Source: an uncultured Eubacteriales bacterium
Lineage (GTDB): Bacteria; Bacillota; Clostridia; HGM11514
Assembly: GCA_902492655.1 (NCBI GenBank)
Contig: CABUMF010000013.1
Span: 1 to 48,378 of the forward strand
Direction: 5' to 3'
Length of the DNA stretch: 48,378 bases
The notes under the pieces are model-generated. The model had not been told where the DNA came from, searched no databases, and saw only the letters and a program-made list of their open reading frames with translations. Below, piece after piece: positions 42,111-48,378 of the stretch (the stretch's first letter is position 1; every line of letters starts with the position of its first letter). The position numbers and the translations under genes were made by a program.

Positions 42111-42557
42111 GTGCGAATAAGCGATGTTATCGAGCAGTTTATTGCTCAAATGATGAACGACGGCGGTGGCGAGATTGAAATAAAGCGTAATGAGCTTGCA
42201 GAGCATTTTAATTGTGTTCCGTCTCAGATAAATTACGTTATTTCAACAAGATTTGCACCCGAAAAGGGTTACATCGTGGAAAGCAGAAGAGGAGGCGGCG
42301 GTTCAATCAGAATCCGAAGGATTTCGGCTACGAAGTCAGGATTTTTTATGCACGTTGTTAACTCTGTCGGGGATAGTCTTAATCAGCTTTCGGCGCAGAT
42401 ATTGATTAAGAATATTTACGAAAGCGGATATGTCACCAAAAACGAAGCTGAGCTTATGCTTGCGGCTACAAATGACAAATCAATTCCGGTTTCTCAGCCC
42501 GTAAAGGATAATCTCAGAGCGTTGATTTTCAAAAATATGTTATTAAAGTTAGTTTAG
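42111..42557 (+). CDS. ctsR: Transcriptional repressor CtsR
   Basis: The protein has 148 aa from a GTG; MRISDVIEQFI is the family opening. The N-terminal winged helix-turn-helix carries the tip motif with RGGGGSIRI, the Gly-rich wing that acts as the thermosensor in Firmicutes. The C-terminal half is the four-helix dimer domain. CtsR represses clp genes and is removed on heat shock through McsB and ClpC, both encoded downstream. The operator is in its own promoter. Confidence 0.95.
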   Translation: MRISDVIEQFIAQMMNDGGGEIEIKRNELAEHFNCVPSQINYVISTRFAPEKGYIVESRRGGGGSIRIRRISATKSGFFMHVVNSVGDSLNQLSAQILIKNIYESGYVTKNEAELMLAATNDKSIPVSQPVKDNLRALIFKNMLLKLV

Positions 42558-42569
42558 GAGGTAGTAATT

Positions 42570-43052
42570 ATGTTGTGTCAAAAATGTAAAAAAAATGAGG
42601 CTACAGTTCATTACAAAAAGGTTGTAAACGGAAAGCTTACGGAAATGTATCTTTGCAGTGAGTGTGCTGACGGATTGGGTTCGTTTGATTTCAATTTTGA
42701 CAGCTTCCTGCCGAATTTGTTCGGTCATTTTATAAAGCCGGAAATCAGACCTGCGGTTGTTTGCCCCAAATGCAAAACTCCACTTTCAGAAATTTCAGAA
42801 AACGGTAAAATGGGCTGCGGAGAGTGCTATGTTACCTACGAGGAATACCTGCTTCCGACACTTAAAAGAATTCACGGAAGCACAAAGCATACAGGTAAAG
42901 TTCCAAAGAGATTTTCAAGAGGCATCAAAAAGGATGATGAGCTTAAATCGTTAAAGAATCAGCTCGATGAGGCTATTAAGTCGGAGGAATATGAAAATGC
43001 CGCAAAAATCCGTGATAAAATCAGAGAAATCGAAGGAAGGGAGGGATTGTGA
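42570..43052 (+). CDS. mcsA: McsA, activator of the McsB arginine kinase
   Basis: The protein has 160 aa. Two zinc-binding CxxC pairs occur at the start (CQKC, CSEC) and two in the middle (CPKC, CGEC), and the C-terminal ~40 residues form a UVR motif coiled coil (LDEAIKSEEYENAAKIRDKI). McsA binds and activates McsB and responds to heavy-metal and oxidative stress through its cysteines. AGGAGGTAG precedes the ATG, 12 nt after ctsR; the stop overlaps the mcsB start. Confidence 0.94.
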   Translation: MLCQKCKKNEATVHYKKVVNGKLTEMYLCSECADGLGSFDFNFDSFLPNLFGHFIKPEIRPAVVCPKCKTPLSEISENGKMGCGECYVTYEEYLLPTLKRIHGSTKHTGKVPKRFSRGIKKDDELKSLKNQLDEAIKSEEYENAAKIRDKIREIEGREGL

Positions 43053-44059
43053 TGAGGAAAAAATGGTGGATCGAAAACGGCCCGAGATATGAAGTTGTAC
43101 TGAGCAGCCGAATTAGGCTTGCAAGAAATTTTGCACAGTATCCCTTTCCTAACATGACGGACGGAAAAATGCGTGACGAAATTGCATCGAAGGTTGACGA
43201 TATTCTCAAAAATTGTTCCCTTAAATTTCAAAGAAAGAACATGAAGGATTTGTCGGATGTTGACCGACAGCTTCTTGTGGAAAAGCATCTCATCAGTCCC
43301 GACCTTGCAAAGCTTGACGGTGCGGCGTTCATTTCGGATGATGAAAGCATCAGCGTTATGGTAAACGAGGAGGATCACATTAGGATTCAGGCGATGACTT
43401 CAGGCTTTGATATTGATAAAGCATATGATCTGGCAAATAAGATTGATACGCTTATCGAAAACGAAGCAGATTATGCTTTTTCGGAAAAATTCGGTTATCT
43501 CACAAGCTGTCCGACAAATGTGGGAACAGGTATGCGAGCATCTGTCATGATGCATCTTCCCGCACTTTGCATGACAGGCGAGATTTCAAAAATAATCAGC
43601 TCGGTTTCAAAATTCGGAATTGCGGTTCGCGGACTATACGGTGAAGGAAGCCGTGCAAGCGGTGATATTTTCCAGATTTCAAACCAGATAACGCTGGGAA
43701 TTTCCGAGGAAGAAACCATAACAAACCTTAAATCCGTTGTAGAAAGCATTATAGAGCGGGAGCTTGAGATAAGGTCAAAGTTAAGCGAGGATAACATAAT
43801 CAGGCTTGCCGACCGTGTATGGCGTTCATACGGGATACTTAAAAACGCACAGGTGCTTTCGAGTGATGAGTTTATGAAGCTTGCTTCGGATGTAAGGCTC
43901 GGCGCAGTTATGGGAATAATAGGAAGTGTGAATACAGAAACCCTCAATGAGCTCGAAACGATTGTTCAGCCTGCAGGAATACTGAAGGCTGCCGGCAAGG
44001 ATATGTCTGCCGAACAAAGAGATTTCGAGCGTGCGAAAATTGTACGAGAAAGATTGTGA
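43052..44059 (+). CDS. mcsB: Protein arginine kinase McsB
   Basis: The protein has 335 aa. The ATG at 43052 overlaps the mcsA stop (TGATG); GGAGGG lies upstream. Phosphagen-kinase-type motifs are visible: SSRIRLARNF, NEEDHIRIQ and SCPTNVGTGMRASVMMHLPAL. McsB phosphorylates arginines on damaged proteins and on CtsR, marking them for ClpC/ClpP. Its place between mcsA and clpC is the canonical order. Confidence 0.95.
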   Translation: MRKKWWIENGPRYEVVLSSRIRLARNFAQYPFPNMTDGKMRDEIASKVDDILKNCSLKFQRKNMKDLSDVDRQLLVEKHLISPDLAKLDGAAFISDDESISVMVNEEDHIRIQAMTSGFDIDKAYDLANKIDTLIENEADYAFSEKFGYLTSCPTNVGTGMRASVMMHLPALCMTGEISKIISSVSKFGIAVRGLYGEGSRASGDIFQISNQITLGISEEETITNLKSVVESIIERELEIRSKLSEDNIIRLADRVWRSYGILKNAQVLSSDEFMKLASDVRLGAVMGIIGSVNTETLNELETIVQPAGILKAAGKDMSAEQRDFERAKIVRERL

Positions 44060-44075
44060 CAAGGAGGAGTGTTTT

Positions 44076-46508
44076 ATGAGCAATTTTGATAGCAGATTTA
44101 CAAAAAATGCAAGAGAAGCCCTTGAAAAAGCTCAGCTTGGTGCAGGGGAACTCGGTCATAATTATATCGGTTCCGAGCATCTGCTTTTGGGGCTTATAAG
44201 AGAGGATTCATCTGTTGCGGCTTCGCTTTTAAAGAGCAACGGCGTAACGGAAACGGATGTTATTGATAAAATTTCAAGACTTATCGGTACTGCAGCGCCC
44301 ACGGGCGGAGCAGTGAACGGCATGACGCCCCGAACCAAAAGAATAATTGAAATCAGCTTTGCCCAAGCAAACTCAATGGGCCACAGCTTTGTGGGTACGG
44401 AGCACATTTTGCTCGGAATTTTAAGAGAAAGCGATTGCGTTGCGGTTAAAATTTTAAGCGACCTCGGTGTTGACATCAACAAGCTGTTTACCGAGCTTGT
44501 GGATTCACTTAATTCCGACGGCAACAATGCTGACTACGGAGAACAGCATAAGGTTGGTCAGTCGAAGGGCTCCAAAACAATAGAACAGTTCGGTCGTGAC
44601 CTTACAAAAATGGCTAAGGAAAGAAAGTTTGACCCTGTAATAGGCAGAGATGCAGAAATCAAAAGGGTAATTCAAATACTCAGCCGAAGGACTAAAAACA
44701 ACCCATGCCTTATCGGCGAGCCGGGTGTCGGAAAAACAGCCGTTGCGGAAGGTCTTGCTCAAAAGATAGCAGACGGTGAGGTTCCTGAAATCCTCAAAAA
44801 CAAAAGGGTATTGACCTTGGATTTATCTTCTATGCTTGCCGGAGCTAAGTACAGAGGAGAATTTGAGGAAAGACTTAAATCAGCAATTGACGAAGTGATT
44901 AATGACGGTAACATTATCATTTTCATTGATGAAATGCACACAATCATCGGAGCCGGTGCGGCAGAAGGTGCTATAGACGCAGCAAATATCCTAAAGCCTG
45001 CGCTTGCAAGAGGCGAAATGCAGGTTATAGGCGCAACAACTCTCAACGAATATAAAAAGTATATCGAGAAGGATGCTGCGCTGGAGCGGCGTTTCCAGCC
45101 TATTACCGTAGGCGAGCCGACGCCTGAGGAAGCTACGGAAATACTCATGGGCTTGCGTGACAAATACGAAGCCCACCACAAGGTTTCCATTACCGACGAA
45201 GCAATAAACGCTGCGGTAAAAATGTCCCATAGATATATTGCGGACAGATTTTTGCCCGATAAAGCCATAGACCTTATTGATGAGGCGGCAAGCAAGGTAA
45301 GGCTGAGAACCCTCACCGTGCCACCTGAAATTCACGATATTGACCTGAAGCTTGAAGAAGCGGTAAAGGAAAAGCAGGCGGCTATACAGATTCAGGATTT
45401 TGAGAAGGCGGCGAAGTACCGTGACGAGGAAGCAAAGCTCAGAAAAGAAGCCGACGAAAAGAGGAAGAAATGGGAATCCGAAAATCATGTGGCAGATAAA
45501 AAGGTCACCGCAGAAGACATCGCTCAGGTTGTTTCCGAATGGACAGGCATACCGGTTAAAAGCATAGCTGAGGACGAATCGGAAAAGCTTCTTCACCTGG
45601 AAGAAAACCTCCATAAAAGAGTTATCGGTCAGGACGATGCGGTTACAGCCGTTGCAAAGGCAATAAGACGAGGAAGGGTAGGGCTTTCAGACCCTAAAAG
45701 ACCTATCGGTTCATTTATTTTCCTCGGACCTACGGGTGTCGGCAAAACTGAGCTTTCAAAGGCTCTTGCAAATGTGCTGTTCGGAGACGATGATGCGGTT
45801 ATAAGGGTTGATATGTCGGAGTACATGGAGAAGCACTCCGTTTCAAAGCTTATCGGTTCACCTCCGGGATATGTAGGCTTTGATGAGGGCGGTCAGCTTA
45901 CCGATAAGGTAAGAAGAAAGCCGTATTCGGTAGTGCTTTTTGATGAGATAGAAAAGGCTCATCCCGATGTTTTCAACATCATGCTTCAGATCCTCGACGA
46001 CGGTGTGCTGACTGACTCTAAAGGCAGGAAGGTAAGCTTCAAAAACACCATTATCATTATGACCTCAAACATCGGCGCAAGGATGATTTCGGAAAAGAAG
46101 CCCATGGGCTTTAACTCTCAGTCCTCTGATGAAAAATACAAGGACATAAAATCTAAGGTTATTGACCAGCTAAAAGAGGCTTTCAGACCGGAATTTCTTA
46201 ACAGAATTGACGATATTATCGTATTCAAGCCCCTTGAGAAGGAAGACATCAAAAAGATTACGATTAATATGCTCTCTGAGGTTACAAAGAGACTTTCCGA
46301 CCGTGAAATTTCGGTTGAATACTCGGATGCCGCGATTGAAAAGCTTGCCGATGTCGGCTTTGATCCGACATACGGCGCAAGACCGCTTCGCCGTGCAATA
46401 ACCTCTAATATTGAGGATATGATTGCCGAGAATATTCTTGAGGGCAAGGTTAAGGATAATTCCACCGTTAAAATTGATGTTGCCGACGATAAATTCATAA
46501 TTGCATAA
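44076..46508 (+). CDS. clpC: AAA+ unfoldase ClpC
   Basis: The protein has 810 aa from the ATG at 44076 with AAGGAGG 8 nt upstream. The two Clp-N repeats occupy residues 1-145, the first AAA+ domain has Walker A GEPGVGKT at 214-221, a UVR-type middle domain lies at about 427-460, and the second AAA+ domain has GPTGVGKT at 551-558 and Walker B VVLFDEIEKAH. The middle domain binds McsA/McsB or MecA adaptors and identifies ClpC rather than ClpB. It feeds arginine-phosphorylated proteins to ClpP, whose gene is not in the window. Last gene of the CtsR operon. Confidence 0.97.
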   Translation: MSNFDSRFTKNAREALEKAQLGAGELGHNYIGSEHLLLGLIREDSSVAASLLKSNGVTETDVIDKISRLIGTAAPTGGAVNGMTPRTKRIIEISFAQANSMGHSFVGTEHILLGILRESDCVAVKILSDLGVDINKLFTELVDSLNSDGNNADYGEQHKVGQSKGSKTIEQFGRDLTKMAKERKFDPVIGRDAEIKRVIQILSRRTKNNPCLIGEPGVGKTAVAEGLAQKIADGEVPEILKNKRVLTLDLSSMLAGAKYRGEFEERLKSAIDEVINDGNIIIFIDEMHTIIGAGAAEGAIDAANILKPALARGEMQVIGATTLNEYKKYIEKDAALERRFQPITVGEPTPEEATEILMGLRDKYEAHHKVSITDEAINAAVKMSHRYIADRFLPDKAIDLIDEAASKVRLRTLTVPPEIHDIDLKLEEAVKEKQAAIQIQDFEKAAKYRDEEAKLRKEADEKRKKWESENHVADKKVTAEDIAQVVSEWTGIPVKSIAEDESEKLLHLEENLHKRVIGQDDAVTAVAKAIRRGRVGLSDPKRPIGSFIFLGPTGVGKTELSKALANVLFGDDDAVIRVDMSEYMEKHSVSKLIGSPPGYVGFDEGGQLTDKVRRKPYSVVLFDEIEKAHPDVFNIMLQILDDGVLTDSKGRKVSFKNTIIIMTSNIGARMISEKKPMGFNSQSSDEKYKDIKSKVIDQLKEAFRPEFLNRIDDIIVFKPLEKEDIKKITINMLSEVTKRLSDREISVEYSDAAIEKLADVGFDPTYGARPLRRAITSNIEDMIAENILEGKVKDNSTVKIDVADDKFIIA

Positions 46509-46512
46509 AAGG

Positions 46513-46541
46513 TTGACAAATCGGCTTTTAAGTAGTAAAAT
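46513..46541 (+). promoter_or_regulatory. Promoter of the Mrp/NBP35 gene
   Basis: TTGACA (46513-46518), 17-bp spacer and TAAAAT (46536-46541), starting 5 nt after the clpC stop with no terminator between. Confidence 0.7.
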
Positions 46542-46588
46542 AAATATATAAAACTATTTGTCGCTATGCGGCGGAAACGGAGAATGAT

Positions 46589-47398
46589 ATGGGTTGTTCA
46601 CACGATTGCGGTTCATGCTCATCGAACTGCGGAAGTGAGGAAAGCTTGGTAAAGAAGCCTCACGATATGTCTGATATTAAAAAAGTAATTGCGGTTGTAA
46701 GCGGAAAGGGCGGAGTAGGCAAATCTATGGTTACATCGCTCATGGCGGTTGCAATGAATCGCCGCGGAAACAAAACCGCTATACTTGATGCGGATATTAC
46801 CGGTCCTTCAATCCCGAAGGAATTCGGGATTAAGGATAAGGCTCAGGGGAGCGAGGAGGGGATTTTCCCGGTTTATTCCAAAACAGGAATCGGAGTTATG
46901 TCTCTCAATCTTCTTCTGCCTAACGAAACAGACCCGGTTGTTTGGAGAGGGCCTGTCATTGCAGGTACGGTTCAGCAGTTTTGGACCGATGTTATATGGG
47001 GCGATGTAGACTATATGTTTATTGATATGCCTCCGGGAACGGGAGATGTTCCGCTGACGGTTTTCCAGTCGATCCCCGTTGACGGGATTATTGTTGTAAC
47101 CTCTCCCCAGGAGCTTGTTTCAATGATTGTGGAGAAGGCAGTCAAGATGGCGGAAATGATGAATATTCCCGTGCTCGGAATTGTTGAAAATCTTTCGTAT
47201 TTCAAATGCCCCGATTGCGGAAAGCTTCACAATATTTTCGGGGAGAGCCGCATTGATGAAATTGCAAAGGCCTATAACATCAAAAATGTCGCAAAGCTTC
47301 CCATTGACCCGAAGCTTTCTGCGGCAAGTGATAAGGGTATGGTTGAGCTGTTTGAAGGCGATTGGCTTGACGATATGTGCGAATTTCTTGAAAAATAA
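46589..47398 (+). CDS. Mrp/NBP35-family iron-sulfur carrier ATPase
   Basis: The protein has 269 aa. The deviant Walker A GKGGVGKS near residue 39, DADITGPSIP and DMPPGTGDVPLT identify the Mrp/ApbC/NBP35 group of P-loop ATPases, which assemble and hand over Fe-S clusters in the cytosol. The first 14 residues contain four cysteines, Cys3, Cys7, Cys10 and Cys14, an NBP35-like N-terminal cluster site, and a CPDC pair near residue 210 is the shared central site. CGGAGA precedes the ATG. Confidence 0.92.
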   Translation: MGCSHDCGSCSSNCGSEESLVKKPHDMSDIKKVIAVVSGKGGVGKSMVTSLMAVAMNRRGNKTAILDADITGPSIPKEFGIKDKAQGSEEGIFPVYSKTGIGVMSLNLLLPNETDPVVWRGPVIAGTVQQFWTDVIWGDVDYMFIDMPPGTGDVPLTVFQSIPVDGIIVVTSPQELVSMIVEKAVKMAEMMNIPVLGIVENLSYFKCPDCGKLHNIFGESRIDEIAKAYNIKNVAKLPIDPKLSAASDKGMVELFEGDWLDDMCEFLEK

Positions 47399-47418
47399 AG
47401 AAATTTTGCAAAAAATGC

Positions 47419-47447
47419 TTGCAATTTGAATTAATATGTGTTATAAT
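47419..47447 (+). promoter_or_regulatory. rpmE promoter
   Basis: TTGCAA (47419-47424), 17-bp spacer and perfect TATAAT (47442-47447). Confidence 0.75.
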
Positions 47448-47463
47448 CATCATGTTGATATTT

Positions 47464-47481
47464 TGCGTGCAAAATCACGCA
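47464..47481 (+). promoter_or_regulatory. Leader hairpin just before the rpmE ribosome site
   Basis: TGCGTG (47464-47469) and CACGCA (47476-47481) pair across CAAAAT, four nt before AAAGAGGTGA. A small stem next to the ribosome site at the 5' end of the transcript is compatible with autogenous control by L31, for which leader RNAs are known in several phyla. Confidence 0.4.
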
Positions 47482-47499
47482 TAGAAAGAGGTGACATTG

Positions 47500-47703
47500 A
47501 TGAAAGAAGGTTTACATCCTGAGTACACTCCCAGCAAAATCATCTGTGCCTGCGGTGAGGTTATTGAAACTCGTTCAACAAAAGGTGACATCCATGTTGA
47601 AATTTGTTCCAAGTGCCATCCGTTCTTTACAGGCAAGCAGAAGCTGGTAGATACAGGCGGTAGAGTTGACAAGTTCAGACGGAAATACGGTATGGACAAA
47701 TAA
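47500..47703 (+). CDS. rpmE: 50S ribosomal protein L31 (zinc-binding type)
   Basis: The protein has 67 aa from the ATG at 47500, with AAAGAGGTGA upstream; the GTG nine bases earlier overlaps that site. The family pattern MKEGLHPEY, then CACG, CSKCHPFFTGKQKLVDTGGRVDKF is clear, and the cysteines mark the zinc-containing C+ form. It is monocistronic with its own promoter and terminator. Confidence 0.96.
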   Translation: MKEGLHPEYTPSKIICACGEVIETRSTKGDIHVEICSKCHPFFTGKQKLVDTGGRVDKFRRKYGMDK

Positions 47704-47712
47704 TTGCATTTG

Positions 47713-47741
47713 ATATGCACTGCTTCGGCAGTGCATATTTT
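47713..47741 (+). terminator. Terminator after rpmE
   Basis: An 11-bp perfect stem, ATATGCACTGC with GCAGTGCATAT, is capped by a TTCG tetraloop (47724-47727) and followed by TTTT. Confidence 0.88.
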
Positions 47742-47797
47742 CCGTAGAAAAAATGTCAAATATTTATCAAATTAATAAATTAATTGGAGGCGGAACA

Positions 47798-48378
47798 ATG
47801 AGGATAGGTTCGTTTTTGGATAACAGGGAACAGAAAAACATTAAATATTGCTACAAAAAGCGCGGTATGGACGAAAGCTATCGTCCGAACACGGTGCTCG
47901 AGCTTTACGAGCGTGAATATTACACCCATGAGGACGGAAATCTATTTTATAAAAAGCCCGTAGGCTGGTCGGGCGATCAGCTTTCTTACGGTGCAGTTGA
48001 TATTTGTATTGAACTTGAAGGCATGGCTTTTGCCGATAATGCAAAGCTTGTTTTTCAGAATACCGAGCTTAGCGGCGTAGAAGTTCTTACAAAAAAGGGC
48101 GGTAAGCTTGTTAAAATCGGTGTTGTAAAGCCTCAGACGGGAAAGGTTCTCAGCGATGACGAAATTATTGTTCCTGTCGGTGTTTATTGCGACAATGTTA
48201 TTGTAAGGCTTCACGGTGCGTGCAAAAATATTGTGCTTGTTTCTCTTGATGTCTACGGAGCATGGGATATGGAAGATACGGTTTACCCGATTCCCGAAAG
48301 CATCGAGTTTGGCGGTGACGCATTGGAAATCGGCGGTAATCTCACCGTAAAGGCTCAAGGGGAGGACGCTCTCTTTGC
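47798..48378 (+). CDS. Partial protein, possible GH20-type glycosidase N-terminus
   Basis: An ATG preceded by GGAGGCGGA opens a frame that runs off the window end after 193 residues without a stop. There is no signal peptide (MRIGSFLDNREQKN), so the protein is probably cytosolic. Residues 60-160 form an alternating beta-rich domain I do not recognise. From about residue 166 the pattern VYPIPESIEFGGDALEI resembles the start of the domain preceding the catalytic barrel in family 20 beta-N-acetylhexosaminidases. That assignment is tentative; the catalytic Asp-Glu pair would lie outside the window. Confidence 0.45.
   Translation, partial: MRIGSFLDNREQKNIKYCYKKRGMDESYRPNTVLELYEREYYTHEDGNLFYKKPVGWSGDQLSYGAVDICIELEGMAFADNAKLVFQNTELSGVEVLTKKGGKLVKIGVVKPQTGKVLSDDEIIVPVGVYCDNVIVRLHGACKNIVLVSLDVYGAWDMEDTVYPIPESIEFGGDALEIGGNLTVKAQGEDALF

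Noticed and set aside
44759..45614. Two long minus-strand frames inside clpC
   Set aside because: They are antisense shadows of a highly conserved gene; no promoter or ribosome site supports them.
1..48378. CRISPR arrays, tRNA/rRNA genes, insertion sequences or phage attachment sites
   Set aside because: No regularly spaced repeats, cloverleaf-like sequences, transposase or integrase genes, or flanking duplications were seen, although the decayed genes in 9.4-15 kb hint at past rearrangement.

Overview
The window looks like chromosomal DNA of an AT-rich, endospore-forming member of the Clostridia. Lineage markers are the spoIIGA-sigE sporulation pair, a ctsR-mcsA-mcsB-clpC operon with a perfect CtsR operator, an AbrB-type regulator, SLH-domain and copper-amine-oxidase-like (stalk) surface proteins, many sigma-A-type promoters, and strong purine-rich ribosome binding sites with occasional TTG/GTG starts. 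I cannot name a genus. There are no rRNA or tRNA genes, no CRISPR array, no transposase and no intergenic stretch above 300 bases.

Layout. (1) 2-5206: the 3' part of a giant SLH-anchored beta-helix surface protein. (2) 5493-7476: a LiaF/DUF4097-like envelope-stress module that includes a 45-aa membrane protein. (3) 7530-9393: an iron-type alcohol dehydrogenase and a GNAT acetyltransferase. (4) 9454-14940: an accessory patch with a truncated ABC ATPase behind a MerR-type promoter, an acyltransferase-3 protein, a TipAS-type MerR regulator, a GntR(YtrA)-ABC-permease module with a palindromic operator, and a sensor kinase that has lost its 5' end. (5) 15142-17724: a secreted stalk-domain protein converging on metA. 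(6) 17895-36502: a same-strand run with gaps of at most about 50 nt, lon-engB-hisS-aspS, then a Gld-like ABC exporter with a DUF4340 protein, then a polysaccharide block (O-antigen polymerase/ligase-like protein, Wzm/Wzt-type ABC exporter, small coiled-coil protein, two GT4 glycosyltransferases), ending in a strongly diverged P-type-ATPase-like membrane protein. (7) 36613-40308: an AbrB-like regulator with a zinc knuckle, a paaK-ACT pair on the minus strand, mntP and an LCP-family gene. (8) 40459-41974: spoIIGA-sigE. (9) 42111-46508: ctsR-mcsA-mcsB-clpC. (10) 46589 to the end: an Mrp/NBP35 ATPase, rpmE and the start of a possible GH20 enzyme.

How the genes fit together. Protein quality control appears twice (Lon; CtsR/McsAB/ClpC). 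The polysaccharide block plus the LCP protein point to synthesis, export and wall attachment of a surface glycan, while the SLH and stalk proteins are exported surface proteins. The most unusual items are the P-type-ATPase-like protein at the end of the polysaccharide block, whose catalytic motifs are altered; the spoIIGA upstream region, where Spo0A-box-like repeats lie in and next to a terminator hairpin and the -35/-10 spacing is 21 bp; and the two decayed genes of the accessory patch.
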